Part shown: positions 1 to 5,327 of the stretch, piece after piece
How positions within the stretch are numbered: position 1 is the first letter of the stretch
Layout of the letters: the number at the start of each line of letters is the position of its first letter
Assembly: GCA_043746555.1 (NCBI GenBank)
Contig: JAYTQU010000185.1
Coordinates: 1-7,373, forward strand
Reading direction: 5' to 3'
DNA length: 7,373 nt
Source of the DNA: CAZQYC01 sp043746555
GTDB taxonomy: Bacteria > Pseudomonadota > Gammaproteobacteria > Steroidobacterales > Steroidobacteraceae
Made by a program: the position numbers and the translations under genes
Notes under the pieces: model-generated
The model's input: only the letters and a program-made list of their open reading frames with translations
Told to the model about the DNA's origin: nothing
Database searches by the model: none

Positions 1-52
1 CCGCGGCGTTGTTGTTTTAGCGGGTGTTGTTCGGAAGCAATCGCTTCGATCG

Positions 53-1030
53 TTATTCTGTCGCCGCTGCGGACTTTAGACTCGGTTGCGAGGTCAAAGC
101 CTCGGGTACGCCGTTCGCCTTTTTGAATATGCGCTCCGCCGAATCCCAGTCGATTGAAACGGTGCGTTCGCGAGTGGCGCTCACCAGCATGCGAGTAATG
201 TTTGTAAGACTCATCGTTTCCAAATTCTGATTGCCTTCCAAAGGCGGATGCGCTTCCATGTACAGCGCATCATGACTCCATCCCATCTTCAGGGGCTGTT
301 GCACGATGCGAACGCGCGTGTTTACCGGCACCATGGCAAAAAATTGTTCGATGTCCTCCGGGAACATGCGAAAGCAGCCATGCGTGATCGGCATTCCCAC
401 GGCAATCGGCTTGTTGGTGCCATGGATGAGATAGGCGCCGCCGGGAATGTCCAATCGCATCGCGTAATCGCCGAGCGGATTGTCGGGGCCGGGTGGAACC
501 ACTTTCGGTAACGGTTGGCCATCGGCTTCGTGTTCCGCGCGCACGGATTCCGGTGGCGTCCAAGTCGGATGAATGCGTTTGTCGACAACGCGCGAAACGC
601 CGAGTGGCGCCGTCAGTCCGGTCTTTCCGACGCTGATCGGATAAGTAATGACCTCCGGCTGCACGTTCTTTTTCGTCGGCGGGAAATAATAAAGACGATG
701 TTCGGGCAAATTGATCACGATGCCTTCGCGCGGCACATCGGGCAGCACGTACTGCGACGGTATGATGATTTTGGTCCCCGCTCCCGGCAGCCACGGATCG
801 ATTCCCGGATTGGCGGAAATCATTTCCTCATAGCCGATGCCGTAGCGCCGGCCGATATCGGAGAGCGTGTCTTCGAATTGGGCGACAACCATCTGCACTT
901 CGCCGACGACGGCATCGTCGCCGGACGGCAACGGAAAACTGGCTGCGTAACTCGCAACACCGTACAGCGCGAGCACACCAATTGAGATCCACTGGCTGAA
1001 GTGTCGACGCATTGGGCGATACCGACTCAT
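53..1030 (-). CDS. L,D-transpeptidase with LysM domain (ErfK/YbiS/YcfS type), exported
   Basis: Periplasmic peptidoglycan cross-linking or lipoprotein-anchoring enzyme. Family members (E. coli ErfK, YcfS, YbiS) use an active-site cysteine to cleave the tetrapeptide stem and join it to meso-diaminopimelate or to Braun lipoprotein. Numbered from the start chosen here (325 residues): a basic n-region and hydrophobic stretch form a signal peptide, with likely cleavage after residue 29 (SYA|ASF); LysM domain about 49-93; YkuD catalytic domain about 102-250, including GPDNPLG, HGTN (His203) and THGCFRM (His217, Cys219); then a C-terminal Ldt_C-like part from about 247 (MGW..ALYMEAHPPLE). The catalytic motif has Thr and Phe where SHGC(I/V)R is usual. 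The frame extends to an ATG at 1066, which would overlap plsX by 34 bases. I prefer the ATG at 1030, 2 bases after the plsX stop (TGAGTATG), which suggests translational coupling. Neither start has a good Shine-Dalgarno sequence. The substrate is not determined. Positions 1-52 downstream show no clear terminator. Confidence 0.93.
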   Translation of the reverse strand: MSRYRPMRRHFSQWISIGVLALYGVASYAASFPLPSGDDAVVGEVQMVVAQFEDTLSDIGRRYGIGYEEMISANPGIDPWLPGAGTKIIIPSQYVLPDVPREGIVINLPEHRLYYFPPTKKNVQPEVITYPISVGKTGLTAPLGVSRVVDKRIHPTWTPPESVRAEHEADGQPLPKVVPPGPDNPLGDYAMRLDIPGGAYLIHGTNKPIAVGMPITHGCFRMFPEDIEQFFAMVPVNTRVRIVQQPLKMGWSHDALYMEAHPPLEGNQNLETMSLTNITRMLVSATRERTVSIDWDSAERIFKKANGVPEALTSQPSLKSAAATE

Positions 1031-1032
1031 AC

Positions 1033-2106
1033 TCAAGATTCGTGAATGGATGTAGATTGCGAACATGATTGATCTTGCGCCGGTCGCGGCTGCGCTTGCA
1101 AGAGTTCGGTGATTTGCGTTGGCACGCCTTTGCTTGCTTCCAACATCGCCACGCGCAAAGCGTTGCCGAACGCATACGTGTCCGCGGAGCCGTGGCTTTT
1201 GATCACGACACCGTTCAATCCCACCATGCTGCCGCCGCCGTGTTCGCGCGGATCGAAGCGTTTGCGAATAGCGTCAAGTACTGGGGCCGACATTAGCGCC
1301 GCGAATTTGCGCCACGGGTTGCGAGTAAATTCGCTCCTCAGCGCTTTGGCCATGAGCGATACCGCGCCTTCCATCGCTTTCAACGCAACATTGCCGGTGA
1401 AACCATCGGTGACCACGACGTCGACTTCGCCGCTGAATATATCGTTGCCCTCGACAAAGCCGATGTAGTTCAGCGTGCTCGCACTAAGCAACTTGTGCGC
1501 CTGTTGCACGATGTCATTGCCTTTGATGTCTTCTTCACCGATGTTGAGGAGTCCGACGCGCGGTTTCGCGCTGCCGTGCAAGTCCTGCGCGATCACCGCG
1601 CCCATCACGGCGAATTGCACTAGTTGCTCAGGCGTGCATTCTGCATTCGCGCCGAGATCGAGCATGACAGTGTGCCCATGATGCGAAGGGATCCGCGATA
1701 AAAGCGCCGGGCGGTCTATGCCGGGCAGTGTTTTCAGGACAAACCTTGCGGTGGCCATCAATGCACCGGTGTTGCCAGCACTAATGCACGCCTGTGCTTC
1801 GCCCTGCTTTACCAAATCGATCGCGATGCGCAATGATGAGTTCTTCTTTTTGCGTAGCGCATCTTGCGGACGTTCGTCCATTGCGACAACTTCCGGCGCA
1901 TCTCGGATTTTCAGACGCTCGCCAAACTCTTGCTGACGTCCGCCAAGTAATGGAGAGATCGCATCTAAACGACCCACCAACACAACATGCAATCGCGGAT
2001 CACACCGCAACGCATCGAGCGCCGAAGGCACAGTCACGCTCGGCCCGTAATCGCCGCCCATAGCGTCGACCGCAATGACGATTGGCGAATTAGCGGGTTG
2101 TCCCAT
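1033..2106 (-). CDS. plsX: Phosphate acyltransferase PlsX
   Basis: PlsX converts acyl-ACP and phosphate to acyl-phosphate, the acyl donor for PlsY in glycerol-3-phosphate acylation, the first step of phospholipid synthesis. It is a peripheral enzyme at the inner membrane. The 357-residue product is full length (E. coli PlsX is 356). Family motifs are in order: DAMGGD at 14-19, SAGNTGA at 109-115, LDLGAN at 149-154, LLNIGEE at 186-192, DGFTGNV at 234-240 and KSHG at 303-306. The start at 2106 has a modest AGAAG about 10 bases upstream and places DAMGGD at the usual distance from the N-terminus. The gene follows rpmF by 78 bases, the standard gammaproteobacterial order, and is followed after 2 bases by the L,D-transpeptidase. 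The last 20 or so residues are polar and unlikely to be catalytic. No strong promoter of its own is visible in the rpmF-plsX gap; an AATAAT 15 bases after a TTGCCC is the best, weak, candidate. Confidence 0.98.
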   Translation of the reverse strand: MGQPANSPIVIAVDAMGGDYGPSVTVPSALDALRCDPRLHVVLVGRLDAISPLLGGRQQEFGERLKIRDAPEVVAMDERPQDALRKKKNSSLRIAIDLVKQGEAQACISAGNTGALMATARFVLKTLPGIDRPALLSRIPSHHGHTVMLDLGANAECTPEQLVQFAVMGAVIAQDLHGSAKPRVGLLNIGEEDIKGNDIVQQAHKLLSASTLNYIGFVEGNDIFSGEVDVVVTDGFTGNVALKAMEGAVSLMAKALRSEFTRNPWRKFAALMSAPVLDAIRKRFDPREHGGGSMVGLNGVVIKSHGSADTYAFGNALRVAMLEASKGVPTQITELLQAQPRPAQDQSCSQSTSIHES

Positions 2107-2147
2107 GAGCGCGGCTTCTGATTATTGAGTAGCGGTCAAAGGGGCAA

Positions 2148-2166
2148 TGCCGCCAGACTGACGGCA
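2148..2166 (-). other. Small stem-loop between rpmF and plsX
   Basis: TGCCG (2148-2152) and CGGCA (2162-2166) can form a 5-bp stem with a 9-base loop in the minus-strand transcript. No T-run follows in the direction of transcription, so it is not a convincing intrinsic terminator. It could be a processing or mRNA-stability element that lets rpmF be expressed above plsX, but a 5-bp repeat may also be chance. Confidence 0.25.
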
Positions 2167-2184
2167 CAGAGGAACACTATGCGT

Positions 2185-2379
2185 TTAGCCTTTCGTGTCT
2201 TCAGCGGGCGCGGTATCGATCACCTTTTTACCGCGATAAAAACCGTCAGGCGAGATGCGATGACGCGAATGTGTTTCGCCGGACGTGGACTCTACCGACA
2301 AAGCGGGCTTGGCAACGTGATCGTGCGAGCGATGCATTCCGCGTTTGCTTGGGGTTTTTCGGCTTTTTTGCACTGGCAT
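2185..2379 (-). CDS. rpmF: 50S ribosomal protein L32 (bL32), zinc-free form
   Basis: Structural protein of the large ribosomal subunit. The 64-residue, strongly basic product begins MPVQKSRKTPSKRGMHRSHD and carries LSVESTSGETHSRHRISPDG and FYRGKKVI, matching E. coli L32 (AVQQNKPTRSKRGMRRSHD..., 57 residues) along its length. It has a short acidic extension at the C-terminus (DTAPAEDTKG). It contains no cysteine, so it is the zinc-independent form. The start at 2379 has GTGAGAA about 7-13 bases upstream. The gene lies 22 bases after yceD, so the two are almost certainly co-transcribed, as in E. coli. Confidence 0.97.
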   Translation of the reverse strand: MPVQKSRKTPSKRGMHRSHDHVAKPALSVESTSGETHSRHRISPDGFYRGKKVIDTAPAEDTKG

Positions 2380-2401
2380 GACAGGTTCTCACTAAAACGA
2401 T

Positions 2402-2965
2402 TTATCGATCTTTCTTAAGCAGTTCGCGCAAATTCGCAAACGGTGTTTGTCTCGTTACGTCCGCCGAAACGATCTGCGAGTCCATATCGTCGCCGGTCGT
2501 CGGTACGTTGTTCAGATGCGCTAGCACGGTCGTTTCACAATCCTCGCTATTGGCATGCAACGGCACCAGCGGTAACGCCAACAACAATTGCTCTTCCGTC
2601 AACCAGCCCAAGTCCACACGCGTCGGGTCCGTCACCACCGAATCCTGCGCGTCCGGAAGTTCGTTCATCTCCGTTTCCGAACGGACCAGCACGATGTGAA
2701 ACCGATCGTCAATCGCAAAATCGATAGGTCGCAAACAACGTTGGCAGGTCAACCGCAGCGTCGCCGATACATCCCCGACCACGCTGCAGCGTCCGTCCGC
2801 TAAATGAAATCTCGCTCTAAGCGTCGCGTCGGAATCCGCGTGTCCCGCAAAGTCTGCGAGTCGCGGTAAACCTTCGAGTCGAAACTGTCGCGATAGTTCT
2901 GCACCGCGCGCCGCCAATGTCATGGCGTCAACAATCTCACTTAAATCCGGCCGGCCGCTCGACAT
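2402..2965 (-). CDS. yceD: YceD family protein (DUF177), 23S rRNA accumulation factor
   Basis: Small cytoplasmic protein of the YceD/DUF177 family, linked in E. coli and plants to accumulation or processing of 23S rRNA; its biochemical activity is not firmly known. The 187-residue product has the family pattern: CQRC at 74-77 after a beta-rich N-terminal half, an acidic middle with EEQLLLALPLVPLH at 124-137, a third cysteine at 143 (SEDCET), and the closing PFANLRELLKK at 175-185, equivalent to the NPFAVL...LKRK end of E. coli YceD. Cys74, Cys77 and Cys143 are the family's conserved cysteines and could bind a metal, which is an inference. The start at 2965 aligns the DAMTLAARGAELS segment with the N-terminal part of relatives, but has no Shine-Dalgarno (CCCC precedes ATG). 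An internal ATG at 2923 is the alternative. It heads the yceD-rpmF-plsX-transpeptidase operon. Confidence 0.94.
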   Translation of the reverse strand: MSSGRPDLSEIVDAMTLAARGAELSRQFRLEGLPRLADFAGHADSDATLRARFHLADGRCSVVGDVSATLRLTCQRCLRPIDFAIDDRFHIVLVRSETEMNELPDAQDSVVTDPTRVDLGWLTEEQLLLALPLVPLHANSEDCETTVLAHLNNVPTTGDDMDSQIVSADVTRQTPFANLRELLKKDR

Positions 2966-2974
2966 GGGGCGCGT

Positions 2975-3003
2975 ATCATAGGGACGGAGCTTCGGCGTGT
3001 CAA
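2975..3003 (-). promoter_or_regulatory. Sigma70 promoter of the yceD-rpmF-plsX operon
   Basis: Minus strand: -35 TTGACA (3003-2998), 17-base spacer (2997-2981), -10 TATGAT (2980-2975). This is a perfect -35, optimal spacing and a 5/6 -10, the strongest promoter in the window. Transcription should begin near 2968, or at the A of the yceD ATG (2965) if the start is late, leaving a leader of about 0-3 bases. An A/T-rich ATTTAATAC copy at about -43 to -51 could act as an UP element. Confidence 0.85.
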
Positions 3004-3010
3004 AACAGAC

Positions 3011-3049
3011 GTATTAAATCGGATTGTTGCATTTGACGGTGTATTAAAT
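3011..3049. repeat. Two direct copies of GTATTAAAT in the yceD-yceF gap
   Basis: The 9-mer GTATTAAAT occurs at 3011-3019 and again at 3041-3049, exactly 30 bases apart, or about three helical turns. Relative to the yceD promoter the copies lie at about -43 to -51 and -73 to -81. This is the geometry of tandem activator sites on one DNA face, or of UP-element DNA. No known regulator's consensus was recognised. Confidence 0.5.
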
Positions 3050-3099
3050 GCCTGTTTTCTCTAACATCCCGTTCCCTTCCAGCCCTTCAGAATCGGTCG

Positions 3100-3684
3100 A
3101 TGAATAGCCCTCAACTCGTTCTCGCCTCAACCTCAAAATATCGCCGGGTGCTTCTGGATCGGCTGACAGTACCTTACACGGTAAACGGCTCTTTGATCGA
3201 TGAGTCGGTACTGCCGAATGAAGACCCAATTGCATTGGTCAGCCGGCTCGCAAAAGCGAAGGCGCAAGCGGTGTCGGAGCGGTATCCGCAAGGCGTGATA
3301 ATAGGCTCGGATCAAGCGGCAATTCTCGGCAATACCATTCTCGGCAAGCCGGGCACCGTGGAGCGCTGCATCGAGCAACTGAAGAACGCCAGTGGTCAGC
3401 GCGTAATCTTCTACACGGCGGTTCATGTGATCGATGTGCGCAATCGACGTAATGAGGCGCACGTCGATTCGACCACGGTGGTCTTTCGAACGTTAACGGA
3501 GAGCGAGATTCGCAGTTATGTCGCACGCGACAATCCACTCGACTGCGCCGGCGGTTTCAAGGCCGAGTCGTTGGGTATCGTGTTGTTCGATCGTATCGAC
3601 TCGCAAGATCCGACGGCGTTAGTGGGTCTGCCGCTCATTTGGTTGGCCGCCGCATTACGTCGCGCGGGGTTTGCGTTGCCGTGA
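3100..3684 (+). CDS. yceF: Maf/YceF family 7-methyl-GTP pyrophosphatase
   Basis: Nucleotide pyrophosphatase of the Maf family. The YceF branch hydrolyses 7-methyl-GTP to the monophosphate and diphosphate, a presumed housecleaning activity against modified nucleotides in the cytoplasm. The 194-residue product is the family's full length (E. coli YceF is 194). Motifs: LVLASTSKYRRVLLDRL at 6-22 (the nucleotide-binding S-x-x-R start), a RLAKAKA helix at 49-55, IIGSDQ at 67-72 with catalytic-base candidate Asp71, GKP at 82-84, FYT at 104-106, DCAGGFKAES at 148-157 and ALVGLPL at 173-179. SDQ rather than ADT, with the DCAGGFK loop, places it with YceF instead of the dTTP/UTP-specific YhdE branch. 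The start at 3100 has only a weak purine patch before it. It is divergent from yceD, and its last 30 bases overlap the 3' end of rluC on the other strand. Confidence 0.96.
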   Translation: MNSPQLVLASTSKYRRVLLDRLTVPYTVNGSLIDESVLPNEDPIALVSRLAKAKAQAVSERYPQGVIIGSDQAAILGNTILGKPGTVERCIEQLKNASGQRVIFYTAVHVIDVRNRRNEAHVDSTTVVFRTLTESEIRSYVARDNPLDCAGGFKAESLGIVLFDRIDSQDPTALVGLPLIWLAAALRRAGFALP

Positions 3685-4659
3685 AGAACGCGTTGCCTCC
3701 GTCAGGCGATCTAGTACGCCTTGCAACTCGGAATCCAACGGCGCCGAAATACTGAACGGCTCGCCGGTGGGCCGCGCGAAACTCAAACTATGCGCGTGCA
3801 AAAACATGCGCCGCAGTCCGTGCTCTTTCAACGCGGCATTGCAAGCTTTATCGCCGTATTTTTCATCGCCTGCGACGGGGTGATGCGCATAGGCCGCATG
3901 GACGCGAATTTGATGCGTGCGTCCCGTGCCGATGTGAACCTCCATCAAAGTGGCGAGCGATCCAAAATGGTCGATGGGTTTGAACGTGCTCTCCGACGCC
4001 TGGCCATCGGGATGCACGCGCACCATGCGTTCGCCACCCTGCTTTTGATTGGTTATGAGCGGCATATCCAGCTTTTTCTTGCCCAGCGCCCACCGACCGC
4101 AAACCAGCGCTAAATAGCGTTTATCCATCTCGCGTTCGCGAAATAGCGCATGTAACTGACGCAGCGCGGCGCGTCGTTTTGCGATTAACAAGCAACCACT
4201 GGTGTCGCGATCGAGTCGATGCACCAACTCCAATTCCGTCAGCTCAGGCCGCGCCTCGCGCAACGCTTCTATCACGCCGTGACTCAGCCCACTACCGCCA
4301 TGGACCGCAATGCCGGCCGGTTTGTTGACTACCAGCACTTCGGTATCTTCATAGATAACCGCCGCCAATAGGGCCGTCTGCATCGAATGCGACGGCGGTC
4401 GCGGCGTGTCCGATGATTCTGCCGCGAGACGAATCGGCGGCAGTCGTACCAAATCGCCCGCCGCCAATCGCCGTTCCGGTTTCGCGCGTTTTCCGTTGAC
4501 ACGCACCTCACCCTTACGCAACAGACGATAGATGTGGCTCTTTGGCACGTTGCGCCACTGACGCATGAGGAAGTTATCGATGCGTTGACCTGCGTCGCCT
4601 TCGACGGCGGTGACGATGATTACTTTCGAACGGGGTTCCGATTCATTCGAACTGGACAT
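3655..4659 (-). CDS. rluC: 23S rRNA pseudouridine(955/2504/2580) synthase RluC
   Basis: RluC isomerises three uridines of 23S rRNA (955, 2504 and 2580 in E. coli numbering) near the peptidyl-transferase centre. The 334-residue product is close to E. coli RluC (319). It has an N-terminal S4 RNA-binding domain at about 22-85 (QRIDNFL, VPKSHIYRLLRKGEVRVNGKRAKP) and an RluA-type catalytic domain from about 100: ILxxNKPxG-like VVNKPAGIAVHGGSG at 110-124, motif HRLDRDTSG at 147-155 with catalytic Asp150, RYLALV at 181-186, GRTHQIRVH at 246-254 and LHAHSLSF at 287-294. The start at 4659 precedes the conserved region by about 12 residues; the upstream purine patch (GAG) is weak. The gene is divergent from rne, as in E. 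coli, and convergent with yceF. RluD-like function is less likely given the N-terminal similarity to RluC and the position beside rne. Confidence 0.96.
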   Translation of the reverse strand: MSSSNESEPRSKVIIVTAVEGDAGQRIDNFLMRQWRNVPKSHIYRLLRKGEVRVNGKRAKPERRLAAGDLVRLPPIRLAAESSDTPRPPSHSMQTALLAAVIYEDTEVLVVNKPAGIAVHGGSGLSHGVIEALREARPELTELELVHRLDRDTSGCLLIAKRRAALRQLHALFREREMDKRYLALVCGRWALGKKKLDMPLITNQKQGGERMVRVHPDGQASESTFKPIDHFGSLATLMEVHIGTGRTHQIRVHAAYAHHPVAGDEKYGDKACNAALKEHGLRRMFLHAHSLSFARPTGEPFSISAPLDSELQGVLDRLTEATRSSRQRKPRAT

Positions 4660-4719
4660 GAGGACTCAACATTACGGCAGTAAGTGACGACAGCAACCAC
4701 AATACGAGGCGAACTCGCA

Positions 4720-4747
4720 AATTTAACGGTAAGCCGTTGAACGGCAA
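4720..4747 (-). promoter_or_regulatory. Weak candidate promoter for rluC
   Basis: Minus strand: TTGCCG (4747-4742), 16-base spacer, TAAATT (4725-4720), each 4/6 to the sigma70 consensus. It would start transcription near 4713 and give a leader of about 53 bases. It overlaps the candidate rne promoter on the other strand. Confidence 0.25.
4725..4738. repeat. Short inverted repeat overlapping the candidate divergent promoters
   Basis: AACGG (4725-4729) and CCGTT (4734-4738) are separated by TAAG. A further AACGG at 4740-4744 can compete for pairing with the same CCGTT. The element lies in the rluC promoter candidate and touches the -35 of the rne promoter candidate, a place where an operator would affect both. 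Arms this short may be chance. Confidence 0.3.
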
Positions 4748-4765
4748 TAGGTGAACTGCTAACAT
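4737..4765 (+). promoter_or_regulatory. Candidate sigma70 promoter for rne
   Basis: Plus strand: TTGAAC (4737-4742), 17-base spacer, TAACAT (4760-4765), with an extended -10 TGC immediately before it (4757-4759). Each hexamer is 4/6, with ideal spacing. Transcription would start near 4772, giving a leader of about 556 bases, longer than the E. coli rne leader. Better-placed promoters nearer to rne were sought but none was convincing; TCTAAT at 4917-4922 is a good -10 without a matching -35. Confidence 0.35.
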
Positions 4766-4836
4766 CCACGGCGATTTTTCACCTTGGCCAAGAAAGTGAT
4801 CGGAACCTCTTCCGTCCTCGACCTGGCGCGAGGTTC
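4749..4836. repeat. Cluster of inverted repeats upstream of rne
   Basis: Three perfect inverted repeats lie in under 90 bases: AGGTGAA (4749-4755) with TTCACCT (4778-4784); the 10-base palindrome CTTGGCCAAG (4783-4792); and GAACCTC (4803-4809) with GAGGTTC (4830-4836). Each could be an operator half-site pair or, if transcribed, a weak stem. A 7-bp pair with a loop of about 20 is roughly what chance yields once in a region of this length, so only the clustering is suggestive. Confidence 0.35.
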
Positions 4837-5111
4837 ATGCGCGATGCACTTATTGCCAGCCCCTTATCGCCGACCGATGCACGCTCACGCGACCGGTCTC
4901 GCTAACAAGATCAGGCTCTAATGAGACATCGCATCTTAGTTGGTTCGATGTATGTCTGTCTTCATGAGGTCGACGAATCGTTCCGAGCTTGGCGAACAGC
5001 CAAAGCACGTGACGACCGTAAACCGGCAAGGCACCCCCATCGAATCATCGCTCGGCCGCACGACAACCGATGCCGCACTCGCAACTCGAGCGGTGGGTCG
5101 GTCGCAACGCA

Positions 5112-5137
5112 GCCGGCGGGCCTTAAGAAGACCCGGC
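5112..5137 (+). ncRNA. Candidate stem-loop in the rne 5' untranslated region
   Basis: GCCGG (5112-5116) pairs with CCGGC (5133-5137). After an unpaired C5117, G5118 pairs with C5132, and an inner CTT/AAG stem (5122-5124 with 5128-5130) is closed by a 3-base loop. A competing register pairs CGGG (5117-5120) with CCCG (5132-5135). An interrupted GC-rich hairpin about 190 bases before rne is reminiscent in kind of the autoregulatory leader hairpins of E. coli rne, but I cannot show homology to the rne5 element. Confidence 0.35.
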
Positions 5138-5269
5138 AGGATTATTCTGCATCGACTCGCCGCTTTCGACAGCGCGAGTGCGAAGCCAAACGATAAATCG
5201 GACACCGCTTTCTTGGGATTCACCGATCTTACCGCTTCATCCTTCCGCCCTCGACTGGCTTTCCGCCGT

Positions 5270-5300
5270 CTGCAGGCGCTCCCTACGCGTCGTCCTGCGG
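5270..5300 (+). ncRNA. Stem-loop just upstream of the rne start hairpin
   Basis: CTGCAGG (5270-5276) pairs with CCTGCGG (5294-5300): seven pairs, including one U.G. CGC (5277-5279) can extend it with GCG (5287-5289), leaving TCGT bulged and a 7-base loop. It abuts the hairpin that covers the rne ribosome-binding site and competes with it for G5300, so the two may stack coaxially. Confidence 0.45.
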
Positions 5301-5325
5301 CCCCTTTGTTTGGAATAGAAGGGGC
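5300..5325 (+). promoter_or_regulatory. Hairpin sequestering the rne Shine-Dalgarno
   Basis: GCCCCTT (5300-5306) is perfectly complementary to AAGGGGC (5319-5325), with a 12-base loop between. The right arm contains the only good Shine-Dalgarno of rne, AAGGGG (5319-5324), and ends two bases before the ATG at 5328. Folding would block 30S access, so rne translation is probably set by the stability of this stem or by a factor that opens it. This fits the known feedback control of rne through its leader in E. coli, though the mechanism here is inferred. Confidence 0.6.
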
Positions 5326-5327
5326 AC

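Larger units (their letters stand above)
4660..5327. other. Long intergenic region between rluC and rne (rne leader)
   Basis: These 668 bases have no credible gene. Open frames of 91-148 codons exist on both strands, but they overlap each other, resemble no family and lack ribosome-binding sites. The region must carry the divergent promoters of rluC and rne plus the long rne 5' untranslated region. In E. coli that leader is 361 bases and mediates RNase E autoregulation through stem-loops. What can be seen: overlapping back-to-back promoter candidates at 4720-4765, inverted repeats at 4725-4738, 4749-4784, 4783-4792 and 4803-4836, and stem-loops near 5112-5137, 5270-5300 and 5300-5325. Confidence 0.8.

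Noticed and set aside
1..52. Possible terminator after the L,D-transpeptidase
   Set aside because: Only a 4-bp ATCG/CGAT stem is present, with no T-run on the minus strand, so the operon may continue beyond the left edge.
515..985. 156-codon plus-strand frame opposite the L,D-transpeptidase
   Set aside because: It is the antisense shadow of a well-supported enzyme, with no ribosome-binding site and no recognisable protein pattern.
4842..4882. Direct repeat CGATGCAC at 4842-4849 and 4875-4882
   Set aside because: An 8-base repeat 33 bases apart is well within chance for this region and coincides with no promoter element.
4889..4902. GCGA...TCGC inverted repeat around GACCGGTC
   Set aside because: The stem is only 4 bp, no T-run follows, and the core is a simple 8-base palindrome; not enough for a terminator or operator call.
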